Shown: positions 36,129 to 48,917 of the stretch, piece by piece | Layout of the letters: each line of letters begins with the position of its first letter | Numbering within the stretch: position 1 is the stretch's first letter | NCBI GenBank assembly: GCA_905250075.1 | Contig: CAJNOP010000187.1 | Span: forward strand, 186,001 to 250,000 | Source: Rotaria sp. Silwood1 | Lineage: Eukaryota > Rotifera > Eurotatoria > Philodinida > Philodinidae | Direction of reading: 5' to 3' | Length of the DNA stretch: 64,000 nucleotides | Notes under the pieces: generated by a model | What the model was told of the DNA's origin: nothing | The model's input: only the letters and a program-made list of their open reading frames with translations | Database searches by the model: none | Translations under genes and position numbers: made by a program

Positions 36129-37017
36129 GTTTTGATAATATATTAATTGGGACAAAAATAAACACAGAACAACATTTGACGTAAAGTTTAGATGAAAGAA
36201 ATATTCGATCTAAAATAGATATATATATTATATGCGTAGATATTTTATGTTAAGATATAAATGAAGAGATTTGATTGATTGATTTTATGGTAATAAATTC
36301 TGTCAAGTAGATACCATTGTTCCGTTCTTATACCTCTATTTCATTTATTTTAAAATAATAATTAAATAAAATAAGACAAAAATAATAAAGTAAAAACTTT
36401 ATTTTCAAGGAATTCAAATTTGAAATGATTATTCTTTTGTTTTTCTTTTTCCATGTTGACCTAAATTTCAAACGAAAAGATTTCCTCTTTTGTAAAGGTT
36501 CAAATGAATTCATTTATTGGTTAAGATATAAAACCAATGAGAAGTTACTTGAAACTTTTTCTATAGAAGAATTAACCATAAAAATAAATCCTATAGTTTT
36601 GTAAGTTATTTTCGTACCTGTTTTTTCTTATTGAATGATCAAAAGTGACACTTGAAAACAATTTATGTAGTTTCAAGTACTATTTTACTTTAGACACAGC
36701 ATTTACCTTTACACATTTTTATGTGAATGTAGTTAAGTAAAAAAAAATGTTGTTCAGAATAAAAAAAAGAAAATAGGTAAGAAAATTTAATAAGAACTAA
36801 TAACCTATAATTTCGTTTTGTTAAATTTCCGGTAATTTGACAGAAAAAAAAGACAAAATACAGGTGTAAAAATAGTTCTCTTTAGACAAAATTATTTTTA
36901 CCAGTAGAAAATATTAATATATGCAAAATAGCTTGAAAAATGAAAAGTCTTAATAAAACAAAATCCTATATGTTTACCCAAATTTATGTATCAAGATTCT
37001 TATCTCGAAGAGTATAG

Positions 37018-37271
37018 TTTTCAAAAAAATATTATTTGACAATTTCGACTGAAAACTTTGTACACATTAAAGTCTTGATTAGACTATCTCATACACAAAA
37101 TTTCGTCAGTTTTGAATTTCGCATTGCGAAGTATGTATTTCTCAATATATTTCTATCTCATTAATGTGATATTCAAAACTGATGAAAACTTGTATATGAG
37201 ATAGTCTAATAAAGACTTTCATGAGCACAATATTTCAAGTGAAAATTTTCCAAATATAATGTTTTTCGAAA
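37018..37271. repeat. Foldback, about 254 bp
   Basis: The arms share AAAGTCTTGATTAGACTATC / TAAAGACTTT and CAGTTTTGAATTTCGCATT / AATGTGATATTCAAAACTG, with a centre near 37145. Divergence about a fifth. No ORF. Confidence 0.7.
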
Positions 37272-37801
37272 ACTAATCTCCTATACAATGAATCAAATAA
37301 AATTTTGCTATATCGAACGAATATAAACAAGAGTAAACAACCTTTAGAAGTTAAGATACTCTAGTGATCTTCTACAAATCAACAAAATATGGCGGCAAAC
37401 AGAGCACAACACTTGAGTCAGATTGTACTTTAATATACTCAATGAAATATTGTTATCGGAATTTGATAATTGCCTTGAAGATCGTTTTTCACTTCCAACT
37501 ACTATTTTAAGACTTTTTTTTAATGAATACATGCTTTTCGTCCTTTCCTCTTTTCTATTATTTCTGGCTAAAGCTCCACAATTGCTGTTCATTGTTTGTT
37601 CTAAGTGTACGTATCAAAGAAAGCAGTAACATTAAAACAATAGCGATGATTCATATGAGAACTACTATATTCTACTTGTTTCTGTATGAAATATTTTTAA
37701 ACGAGACAAAAGTAATATTACAATGATTATCATCAAACAAACTAAATGCAGTGTATTAAACAAAAATTTAAAAGTTTTAACGTGATAAAACTTAATAAAT
37801 A

Positions 37802-38568
37802 CAGTCCACGAAAATTGAAAATATACTCTTTGATTTATTTTGTTTTTTTATTACTATACTATTTTTATGGATTAGCACACTGTATATAGAAAGAAAGCCC
37901 TGAACGCGCTGCATCTTTTCGTATATTTACATTGAACATCAAATGCAGTTTAACATGTAAAAAGTCTATTAGAAAGACAAGTGGTATTTGTTTCTTTTTA
38001 CAGTTTTTTACATGTTGTAACATTTTTTATTTCGCATATACCTCGGCCTAGATAAATGATAAAACCTTGAATTCTTTTCCAAAAGATGCGTCGTGAAAAG
38101 CTCTACAAAATTTGTATAGACAAAATCTTATAGCCAATCAGAAAAGTTCTCGACCTATCTTCAGAAATGATGGAAGGCGACACCGGCATGTAAGTTATTC
38201 ATTTTGAGTATACGAAAAACCATTAGAACAGGTAAAAAGAAATTCGATCATACAGCTTTTGTAGAGCTTTTCACGGTGCATCTTTTGAAAAAAAATTCAA
38301 GGTTTTATCATTTACCTAAGCTGAGATATATGCGAAAAAAACGTTACAATATTATGGACACCCGAAATGTGTAAAAAGAAAATATGTGACTTTTTTTCTA
38401 ATACACTTTTTATACTTTAAGCTGTATTTCATGTTCAATGTAAATATACGAAAAAATGCAGCGCGTTCCGGGCTTTCTTCCTATATGTAGTACGTTAATA
38501 GATAAAAACGTATAGTAATAAGAAACAAAAAAAAAACCAAAGGGTATATTTTCAATTTTCATGGACTG
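37802..38568. mobile_element. 767-bp near-complete palindrome, Tc1/mariner-like ends with TA flanks
   Basis: Arms of about 380 bp run from CAGTCCACGAAAATTGAAAA at 37802 to the inverse ending CAATTTTCATGGACTG at 38568. They pair through AGAAAGCCC..AACGCGCTGCAT, CGTATATTTACATTGAACAT, TAAATGATAAAACCTTGAAT and GTGAAAAGCTCTACAAAA, with a small non-palindromic centre. TA flanks both ends (37800-37801, 38569-38570). The CAGT start and TA duplication are typical of Tc1/mariner-type MITEs. No coding capacity, so mobilisation would need a transposase from elsewhere. Confidence 0.85.
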
Positions 38569-40035
38569 TATATATTTCAATGAATTGTACAGTAGCATTC
38601 ATCAAATTTTCAATATCAAGATCAAAATAATAATACAAAGCTTTGTGAAACAAAACATATTTTTGTATTGATTGTAAAGGATGTGAATGTTTTAAGTGGC
38701 TAACTATGTAGATCGAATAAGATGGATTTCAGATCGAAATTCAGAATCTTTATTGCGAAATTATGATCTGTGTATATAGATGATCGCAATGGGAATGTTC
38801 ATGATAATTGACAAGATAGGAAAAATTTAAATGCTAGGAAGAATAAAAAAAGGTAAAGTCCCGTATATGATGATACAGAAAAAGGAAGAAAGAAATACGT
38901 ATGACGTTAAAGTAAGGACAGAAGTGATTATGTTGTGAAAGAAAAATATACTTCGATAAAAATATCACACCGTAGAACTTAGTCATTTCATGACATTCAT
39001 GCATCATCAAATTAAGAAAGATAAACAATATAGAAAAATGGTTTCTTATATATTTTGAAACGTCTTTTTTCATTTCATAGTGAAATATATCACATCTTCC
39101 ATAGATGAACATCTCTTTATATTGAACTTTTTTCAGAAGTCCCAACAGCATTGCTTTAAAAGAAATTTCATTGTAATGAAACTTGTTTCTCATGAAATTT
39201 TATATCTCCTAAAATATATATATACACCCATCGTTAAATCTCATCCCCAATATAAGTAACTATGGTCACAAAAACATGGTTTCCATGAGCATCAGTCGTA
39301 TACGATACTACGAAAATAATCTTGTTTGATCGATCCTATTCTTCATAGTAAAAAAAAAAGATTATGTTCATAACTTATACTGATATGTGAAAGATGATTT
39401 ATTATTTACAACATATTTTATACGTATATGATTGGAATAGAAAAAAAAACAACAATTTTTATGTTATTCGTATTTCAATACTTGATGAACCTCAAACGAA
39501 CATGAAATAAATGCGAAATACAACAAATAATTCTTCAGTATATTTCATCGTCATTTTCTATACAATTGTAATTGAATAAATGAATCATCATAGAGATTTT
39601 ATGAAGAAAATAAACATTGTTTAGTAGATTGTGTTACCAGGAAAAATATTTTTTCGATCTTTATTATTTTAATGAATATTTTCTTTTTAGATTTGTTTCA
39701 ACAAGAAACAATCGTTCTTGCTTATTTAATGAAATATCGTCATTAAAAGAAGAGTATATCTTTTGTTGACTACAAATTTGGCGGAACGAAGTTTATTTTT
39801 TTACAAAACACAATAAATAAATTATGAAAATTACTTGATTTTTGATTACGTTTAAATAAAGCTTGAGCGTGTCAATTAATTAATTATAAAAGAAAAAGAA
39901 TTCATTGGAAAGATTCAATGAGTTTTGAAAATAAACAAATATATTTTACTATAATTTATTTGTACACATAATTTTTCTATTTATAAAAAAATATAAAGAA
40001 AAAAAACCAGAGTGAAAGACTGGAAAAATTGAGCA

Positions 40036-40401
40036 TTAAATTTTAATTTCGTTGGCTATATCATTGTCATATTCAGCATCTTGATCTAAACGTAATTCAA
40101 TTGAATTATTTTCACAAAACCTTGAAGCTACCATTGGTGATATATCTAATTTTATTAATTCTTCATCATCGTCATCATTATTATGATTATTATCAATTTG
40201 TGCAAGCGGATTGACTTGAATTGATATATACAAGTTCGTTGAATCTTTTATATAATCATTATTTACAGATTGAGAAGTTTGTTGATTGGTAGATAATTTA
40301 TATGTGAATAGGCCGATAGTTTTAGACAAACTTACAGTAATCATTAAAAATATCATACCAATGAACGGAATCGAATAGATAGACAGGTTGTCAAGAAACA
40401 T
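40036..40401 (-). CDS. Hypothetical small membrane protein
   Basis: 121-aa ORF. A hydrophobic N-terminal segment (YSIPFIGMIFLMITVSL, about residues 8-25) could be a signal anchor. The rest is polar and acidic with a run NNDDDDEEL near residues 73-81. No domain recognised and no splice partner found. It lies downstream of the stop of the short polycystin gene on the same strand. Good codon texture and a plausible start are its only support. Confidence 0.4.
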   Translation of the reverse strand: MFLDNLSIYSIPFIGMIFLMITVSLSKTIGLFTYKLSTNQQTSQSVNNDYIKDSTNLYISIQVNPLAQIDNNHNNDDDDEELIKLDISPMVASRFCENNSIELRLDQDAEYDNDIANEIKI

Positions 40402-40709
40402 GTTTTTTACAAATGAGTGACGCTTACATCAATAAGCATCGAACAGAAATATATATATATATACATAGAAAAAAAAGAAAGAAAGAAAGAAAAAGAACGA
40501 ACGAACGAAACAAACTACTGTACACAAAGTATGTGTAACTAACCACTGTCATTTGTTTGTAAGATGCATGACTATTATCACTTTCTAAAGACGTAATACA
40601 ACATACATACATCCAGACTACTAATTCATATAAATAATATTATGCGTGCAAAGTATCACAAGCTTTAATTTGAATTTTATGACCTATTAATTATTTCTTC
40701 ACTAAGTAC

Positions 40710-43700
40710 TCAGTTTCTTGTTGTTGTCTTATGGCGAGCATCAAGATTGATTAGAACTTCTTCGATTTTATTAATATAATATACTGTTTTTTTTTCTATT
40801 GCATTAACATATTGATCAAGTTCAAGGTATTCATCATATGAAAGTTTTTTGTTAATATCTAAATGTTAATATAAAAAAGTATATATATATATATAAATTT
40901 TTTTTTTCAAACGTTAATTAAATTATTTCAATATTATCGAACGTGTTATTCTTTTAAATTAAAATAAAGGGATTCAGTAGATTCTTGATTTTCTAAAGCA
41001 TTACAATTTGTTACTTTCTTAAATCTTTTCTATCCATCAAATGCAAATGTAAACCATAGTAACCTTCGCAAACAGAAAGCATAATAAATATTTATATCCA
41101 ATCAAGGACAAAAACTTGAATACCATTCGTAAAAGTAACGACTGAATGATTGCGCTTTTAACACAGAATAAACAATAGTATATTTATATAAACGTTCGAA
41201 AATATTTTTTTTCTTCGATATAGTAGATCGATTGGAATTTCTAGTAGGTTATCCATATGATAATATATCACACAATTTATCTGAACCTAAAGAAATAACT
41301 CTCATTCCTGAACACAATATTGATATGTCGAAAAACAAAACTTCTTGGAGTCTACTGTGCCTAGAACGTTTTTATGCCAGTCTGATCTACTTTCTTAGGC
41401 TATTCCTTGATTTTTTTATTTGCGTGTTTAAGAAATGTATTTATTTGTAATATCTTGCTAATTGCTACACTTCTAATTGCTTTTTTTTTATAATTACCTG
41501 ATTTGTTTGCATCGTCACTGAATAGAAAAATAAATAACATTTATAAAAAAAAAAAAAAAGAAGGAAAAATATTATTGAATAATATACTGAAAGCATACCA
41601 AAATTAGTGACCGACGTATTTTGACTCTTTATCAAAATCTTTCTCTCGATGTGATTCGATAGTAATTCTGTGATATTTTTTCATTCGTAAACTGATATGA
41701 TAATTATAAAATTTTTAGTAAAAGCTGCTTTTTATGATGTGTCACAGCAATATTATATAACGTTTGTCTTATATGAGTGTAACCTTATTTTTTCCTCATT
41801 TCTTCTAGTGTCTAGCAGTCTATATAAATTAAGGTATACAAAAAGTGATGTTGATAGATGAAAAAGAAATACAGAAAAAATTTTTCTAAATATGCGATAT
41901 AATTGTTGTGATTATTTACACCCAATTGAATTCATTAATACATTTATCGAACATTTTTTAATAGTCTTCTTGCCAGCAAGATATAATAATTTGTAATCGT
42001 TTCGATTGCTTAGATTTTGTTTTGTACAGTCGAATAACCAAAATTTACAGGCATCATTTTTCGTACATTTTAATATGTATAGACGAATAGGCACTACCGA
42101 AAACACATCGAAGACGAAATGTGATCTAATATTACTACTAGATATTATAACAAATAACTCTTATTGATATTTTATTATTATAAAATTAGTTGAAGAATGA
42201 TCAAATATCAGAAAAATGTAGAGCATTGTTTATACTTTCAGACCATACACACAGAGAGAGAGTTTCTTTAAGGGTACTCCTTCCAGCTTTTTAGCTGTTT
42301 CTGCTATTTGAAGAACATAGAAACTGCCAAGCTGAAATGTTTATCATAAATGGAGTACGACTCCCTGTTTAATTTTATTAAATCGAGTTGAAACTTTTAC
42401 TACTGGTACTTGGAAGTATTTTCGAGAGGTGACATTGATTGTTTTTGGTTTTCCTATTCGAACTTACAAGATCCTGAAAGTTAAGACTCCCGAGTTTGGC
42501 ACCGAGCATTTACGCATTTCAAAAAGAGCAAATCAGAGATTTGCGAAAGCTTAAAAATACTTCTGAGCTACACTGTTGAGTATCTCCAAAAGAATTTTTA
42601 GCCCAATCAGATAAACTTTGATGACTGTCGTAATGTACCAAGATGGGACTCTATGAGAAACCAGGACTTCTCACAAAATGCCGTAAACGTTCAGCTAAAA
42701 ATTTTTTTCTCGAACACTTATCTCTGTATTTTATCTATGGTAAAATTTTCAGCTTGATCGATTGTACTGTCTTGGCGAATCCGAAATGGTCAAAAAGAGG
42801 GAAGAGAGCACTTCTTAGCTTTTTATAAGGAATTCATCACTACTTTTGGTATGCCTTAAGGTATTTTACTTTTGATTAAGCTTTAATTGTCCTGTTTCTA
42901 AATCATGTTTCATGATTTTTTGTTCTCTTTCATCTAAATTTCCATCCTTATTTATATCATATTTATTAACGATTTTTTTAATATCATCATCTGTATAACC
43001 ACGAATCTTATAAAAAAAAAGAAACGCAAGTGAATATAATTCTAGAAAAAAACGATTTTTATTGCAACTTTACTTTTAAATTTGTTTCATAATCAATTGA
43101 TTTTTTTCTCGGTATTAATTGATAGAAATTCATTGAAAATTTTTTTATTTTAAATGTTTGTAATGTTTTATCTGATTCAACTCTTGAATATGTTTCATTT
43201 ATTATAGCTAAAAACATATTTAATAAAACAAAATAAACAAAATAAATATATGAAAATAAAAATAATGGTCCAATTATTTGACCAATATTTCTCATGGCAT
43301 AAAGATCAAAATCTCCAAGTATCATTCGAAATAAAGCAAAACTAAAATCAATATTATAGAAAAGAAAAAAATTATTTTTTCAGAAAACAAAAAAATAGAA
43401 CATTCTAATAAATTTACATTGATGTACGAAATGATCTCCATTCTGTTAAATATCTACCAAATAAAATCCAACCAAGTTGAGTATAAGCAAGAAAAATAAT
43501 TAAAAAAATTGAAGTAAATGCAAATATTTCATTTAAACACGATGATATTGTTTTATTAAGTAAAAGCATTGTTTTATTTATATTTAAATATTTAAAAATT
43601 TTTAACCATGTTATTGCAAGTGTTACACCTAAATAAAAATCTGAATTGATTTTAAGATTGAATAATTCATCAAAATTTGGATAATTATTTTCGATTTTTA

Positions 43701-46700
43701 ATAAATTTCCAAGATTTTTTTTTGTTAAAAAATGATTCACTATTTCATATAGAATACGTATAAATGAAAGAATAATTGTAATAAGATTTATTAAATTCCA
43801 TAGATTAAATAGAAATAAATATTTTTTATTGAAAATCTTAAATGATAAATATTAGATTAGAAAAATCTTCAAGATTAAATTTACTTCAATGATACATTCG
43901 ATTACTTGTAGAATAACAATCAGAGTAAATATTATTTCACAAATAAAAGATAAATAATCAATGGAAGTTGTATACTAATAAAAAAAGGATCTATTTAAAA
44001 AATATTATTTTGTTTTATTTTAGTTACATCTAGATATAAATGAAACTCAACAGAGGTAGAATAAATACAAATAGAACACGTAAAAGTACTTTAGTTGAAT
44101 TTTAGGAGAAACTAGTATTCTGCAAAGTTCGAGAGATCGATTATAGATTCGGGTTCCTCGGATCCGAACACTACTCGTCAAACTTGATAAGGAACCATCA
44201 GTTTCGCAGAATGAATTTTCTTTTGACAAACTCGAAGATTTTCCGTTATCGTTACTTGGTAATAGTAAATTTCCTTCACTAGTGATAATATCGTAAAAAG
44301 TTAGTTTCATAACGCATCTTCTAAAAAATAACGGAAGAGAATATAATTTATCTGTGCTAATACATTTACAAAATATTAGATAGTGCAATCATTATGACAC
44401 ATTTAGTAAAGTATTAAGTATTTTTTTTGCCAAAGTACAAATGTAAGTACTAAATATTTTGTTCAAAGTACAGGTACACTTGATGAGTAATCGTACTTTC
44501 ACGTTTACCTGAGACAGTACGAAAAGTACAGGTACTAAATCCTTTTGTTTCGAGCTCTCAAATTTAAACTGTCATTGCCTAGTTGATTTATCACTAATGT
44601 GCGCAGCTCTCCAAATGATCAGTCCCTTCGGAGTCCAAGCTATGTGTATTATGTGAATTGACATGAGTTCTAAAAAAATTCCGTGTTCTGAGCTTATCGC
44701 TGCGTAGATAGTGCACTTTTAGGACATTATTTTAGAATGAATTTTGTGTCCTTAGCGTTGTCGATATTTTTTAGTAGGGGAGAAATTAAAAATTTGACCA
44801 AAAGTACTTTCATTCTCGGAATGCTATACGAAGTGATTGAAGGGACGAAGAACGAAACCCATTGTGACTGGACATCTCCTACAGCAGATGATCTATCATC
44901 AGGTGGTTTCTCTCACAATCTTAGTTATTTCACAACAATAAAGTCTGCTTATATTTACTTCATTTTATTCAAGAGGAACAACTAGTAGTGTTTCAAAATT
45001 TTGTTTCTCTACAAATTTAGTATAAGAAAAACTGATTTTTAAACTTCGATATGAAGGCTTGCATACAAACAGGCATGAAAGAGAATGGTTTTTTGTGAAT
45101 ATTTCAGATCTTGCCGTTGTTTTTATCTTAAGATACACCTATAATAATCATGTGTCTTTTACATTGCTCATACAAATCGGTAGATTTTATACTTGTATTT
45201 CAAGATAGAAGCAAATCGAAATACTTTAAACTTTCGAAATAAACTATTCTCGTTAGCGCCTGTCTCTATGTAAAGTTTCAGGCCGAAATTCGAAAATCAA
45301 TTTTTTTTACTATTCCTATATTCGTCTGAAAATGTTTCGTAAAAGTGTAGTGTTTCTGTAGGAATAAGCTAAGAGCATGAAATCTTTTCATAAGTATTCA
45401 TACCTAAGTTGGATCTACATAATGTGCATAGTTTTGATTCAAAAACAATTTATCAGTTGAAAGATTTCTCTGGTAAATGAATCCTCAAAAGAAGAAATAT
45501 TAGACTATACAAATACCAATTTCCTAGCAAGACATTTCACGCTTAGTTAGGCAAAATATAAAACTATCACAGGTTTAACATCTCATTAGAGTTGACCAAA
45601 TAATTTTCAGATAAATACAAAAACTATTCGGAATAACTACATCTGTACGTTATTCTTGTATTCGATGGTCTATGTATCTTTGTATTAAAAAAGGTCGAAC
45701 ATATATGAATAGGTTCGTTTCTCTCATCATTCGATATTCATATGATCATTACACAATTAATAGAATTTACTCTGTTAACATACGCGAATTAATTTAACTG
45801 CTCGAATAGATGTTGAAGTAATAGCACCGCCTACATAATCATGAAATATTTTCATCATAGAATTAAAAAAAGGAAATTATATACCTGATGATGGATATTC
45901 CGCAAGGAGACTAAATGAAATATTTTAGTATAGTAATTCAAATTTTATTTTACCGTATATGACAAAATAAATTAATATTTGGATTATAAACAATAACATC
46001 AAAAAATATTGCTCGTGTACCTCGATTAATCCATGAATTTCTTTGTAATTCTCGAAGAATTTCAATTGTAGTATTAGCACTAAACAATTAAGAACATATT
46101 CTTTATAAGCTTACTATTATACTGCATCAATACTTTCGAGTAAACAATTGTACAAAACCACCACCACCATATTCAGAGACAACGCCTGCATGTGCACTTG
46201 TTCTAGTCTGTTTAGCAGATGTATAATTCCAACTGTAAGTATATATGTTAATTAGAAATTTCAAAAGAGTATTAAAACGTACGCATCAGATGTAAAGATA
46301 TTTAATGAATTATTACCAAATGAATCTTGATCTTCTTTATCAACTGTATATTCTGCATAACATTCTTGAGTAAAATTTCGTTTAGCAAATTCTTTATGAA
46401 GTTCACAAGAATTCGGTTGAACCTATAATGTAAAATTTATCAAAAAAATAATTTATATAAATGCACATCAATTTACTCGAACTTGTCTTAATCGTGCAAC
46501 TCCTACAAATAAAATAAATATACTCTATCGATAATCTTCAAAGAAAAGTTTTGCTTATTACCAAGAATTTTATTTTCATTATATATGTAACCATAATCAA
46601 TTTTTGGTGTATTAGATTCAGTATTATCAATATTATACAATCGTGAACAAATAGGTCCTTGTAATGCCTAAGAAAAGAAAAAACACAAATGTTCAATGTA

Positions 46701-46864
46701 AACAAAAAAATAATTTAATAACTGATAAACCTTCCAAAAATCTTCACCACTGCTTTGTGCAATATCATTAAATGTATTTCCATCATCGGTTTGTGAAGTA
46801 ACAAATGCTTCTCTTAACATATTTGTATAATGGTATGTTGAATTGTTAGCTTGAGTAAAACTAA
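40710..46864 (-). CDS. Polycystin-2-like TRP channel, divergent tandem copy, N terminus not found
   Basis: Fourteen exons: 46731-46864, 46562-46667, 46477-46502, 46283-46422, 46134-46232, 45954-46079, 45885-45910, 45784-45830, 43885-43974, 43418-43836, 43074-43341, 42870-43006, 41498-41517 and 40710-40858. After the 2-nt phase of the first exon they give 594 aa to TGA. Content: polycystin (TOP) extracellular domain ([26 protein letters not shown]), helices S2-S6 (ILGDFD filter region, [15 protein letters not shown]), an EF-hand ([12 protein letters not shown]) and a C-terminal coiled coil ([11 protein letters not shown]). It would be a cation channel of cilia or ER. The first helix and cytosolic N terminus expected upstream of 46864 were not seen. 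Either an exon was missed or the copy is 5'-truncated. The helix linking exon 43418-43836 is more diverged than in the neighbour. Confidence 0.8.
41498..41517 (-). other. 20-nt micro-exon of the divergent polycystin gene
   Basis: Flanked by TTCTATTCAG and GTAATT on the minus strand. It adds DDANKS with split codons at both sides. Without it the EF-hand exon (ending phase 2) and the last exon (starting phase 1) are out of frame. Its position matches the spacer before the coiled coil in the complete paralogue. Confidence 0.65.
43975..45783 (-). other. Expanded intron of the divergent polycystin gene
   Basis: 1.8 kb against about 50-70 bp for most sibling introns. It includes repeated AAAGTACAGGTACT-type words at about 44432-44540 and an unassigned 113-codon minus ORF (44047-44388) with no family features. 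Confidence 0.45.
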
Positions 46865-46933
46865 CTGATAAAAAAATATATTGCGTATGAAATATTAATT
46901 AAATGATTTATATATTTTAAGAAATAACTGCTT

Positions 46934-47500
46934 AAGAGACATGGTTTCCAACCATCGGATACTGTTTAATTGGATTTTATGGCTACGAGTAGAACTATAT
47001 GAGACTAAGACTAAGAAAGAAAAACCATTTTTAGGCATCATTGAAAATACTAAGATAAAGAATTATATCTTAAAATGTTGCCTAGACATAGACCTAATAA
47101 TCAGTAAAAAAGTTCTAAAAGTTTCAAAAAGAATACACGTGTTATTCTCGAGATATTCAGTTTCCAAAAAGAAACAGCAGTTTACTACAGCAGAACGCAA
47201 TAGTCAAATCCGCTTGAAATTTGAGTATATCAAGAACGACACGTTTGTTTTATTGGAAGTTTGAGAAGTTCTTAATGATTACTAGTTCTAACTGTAGATA
47301 ATGTTTTAGAATAATACTCTTCATTGTGATATTTTCGGAAATGCCTTACTCTGACAAGAGAATCCAGCAGAATAGCCATCATTCTTCAGCAATAGGGCAT
47401 GGACTAGAATCCTTTCAAGTTATTCTTAGCCTGACATAGATCTACTTATAGTGAAAATATCAGATGGAACGTGATCTGACAGTTGGGGGTTGTTTCCTAA
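46934..47500. mobile_element. Non-autonomous element upstream of divergent polycystin (copy A)
   Basis: Same family as 52984-53675. Shared in order: TTATGGCTACGAG, TTTCAAAAAGAATACACGTG, GAGATATTCAGTTTCCAAA, AAATCCGCTTGAAA, GACACGTTTGTT and GGAAATG.CCT. The ends pair weakly with each other as inverted repeats. About 110 bp shorter than copy B. No coding; the ORF at 46941-47264 crosses palindromic sequence. Confidence 0.65.
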
Positions 47501-47676
47501 TCCGTAAGTCACTGTTTGGATAGATGTCTAGACAAATAAAAATAAACAATTTATTTATAGTTCATCAACCGTTTTATAGGGTTTCACTAACAATCAACAA
47601 AGATCACAACAAACAGATAAAGATTATGCAAAAAACATTAATACTTAATATATTTTAATTCACTGCTTACAGATAT

Positions 47677-48142
47677 CTATATATACATGTTTTTATACAT
47701 TCTTAAATCAACAGTATACGGACAGCTGTTAGGTATGAGTAAGAGTGATAAAGTTTTGTTCTCGATCACATAGTAAGCAAATAGGATGAACATAAATGGA
47801 ATCAAAAGAAGAAACGCATACAGTCCAATTGTATCAGAACTATTTTTAGTAATGATAGTCGAAGTTTTCTAAATTGTCTATCAGTAAATTAGATTGAAAA
47901 CGACAGATTTTCTTTGGATGATGAGTTTTACTCGTGGATATTCATTTTACCGATCGATATATTTTGAAAACTTGATTCACTTCTCCTCTCAGAACTTTAC
48001 AACGATGTAGAAAAGTTGAAAACAAGTTTGATGTCGATTTCTTTTTCATAAGTATAGGTCTTGAATAAGCATCAATCGAATTCTCAAAGCATATGAATAC
48101 CAAACAATAAAACTGGCAATAACGTCTTTTATTAATAGTCAT
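47677..48142 (-). CDS. Hypothetical small membrane protein, two exons
   Basis: Exon 1 47951-48142 and exon 2 47677-47868 join across an 82-bp intron (GTAAAA...AATTTAG) in phase 0, for 127 aa. The first half is basic with three aromatics-rich stretches. The second half has one strong hydrophobic helix (IGLYAFLLLIPFMFILFAYYVI). It sits exactly where the missing N terminus of the divergent polycystin would be expected, but does not resemble that region. No homologue recognised. The intron and both frames could be chance. Confidence 0.3.
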
Positions 48143-48917
48143 TTACAGTTACATTTATTTACAAGTCCTTTACAGACAATGCTAGGTTTTCTTTTAATCC
48201 ACATTTATAAAGTTATTTTAATAAAGACTCTGAATAAAAATTCTTTTAAGACTTTTTTTGTTAGTTAATAAGTAACGGAAGAACATCTTTGCAAAAACAA
48301 CGGCATAGTCAATAGATTTTTCTGAAAATTTTATTTTAAAAAATAGTATAAGTTTCTTTATTCAACGGTATAATAAATACAAAAGTATATTTCCAGTCTA
48401 TCGGACAAAAATAAATGTTGTTTTTTTTTTTTTTTTTGAAGAAAAAGAAAAGTCTATTTACATTACATCGGAAAGAACGAAAACTCTTCAACATACTTGT
48501 ACAAATAATAATAAGACATGAACCATAAAGAATAATTTCTCCTATTGATATACTATTATTCTCTTCGGTATTTGTGTTTTTTGATTTAACTTAAAAATCA
48601 AAAAAATCTGAATAAAATCTTTTAATTTTTAATTTTCTCACTATTTGATTCAATGGTCGATGAACTTGAATTTGTATCTATGGTCAAAATTGATGTTTGA
48701 GATTGATTTTGTTCCATTCTAGAAAATTATTTAATTAAGGCGCGAAGATAAACGATTTATTTCAAGAAAAAACATTGCTTAAACAATACAACAAAAAGCT
48801 TATTGAATGATTAAAATAAATGTGTGTATATGTTTAACGTCTGTCAAGAAAAAAAATATTCATGAAAAGACTAGACAATATTCACAAAAAAGAAAAGAAA
48901 GTGTTATTGTTTTTAAT
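48143..48917. other. 3' flank of the complete PKD2 gene
   Basis: No gene. A poly-T run lies at about 48420-48437. Likely 3' UTR and spacer. Confidence 0.5.

Larger units (their letters stand above)
36129..40035. other. 3.9-kb gene desert upstream of SSBP
   Basis: No ORF with family features. It contains the palindromic elements at 37018-37271 and 37802-38568. The SSBP promoter should lie near 36130-36600, but no specific element is evident. Confidence 0.55.

Noticed and set aside
42240..42870. Possible hairpin in a polycystin intron (GGGTACTCC against GGAGTAC)
   Set aside because: Arms too short and imperfect to separate from chance in AT-rich DNA.
44047..44388. 113-codon minus ORF inside a polycystin intron
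   Set aside because: Splicing it in would break the frame between 45784 and 43974, and the exons on both sides already join in frame. It may be debris of an insertion.
46941..47264. 107-codon plus ORF
   Set aside because: Falls within the transposable element shared with 52984-53675. The other copy does not keep the frame.
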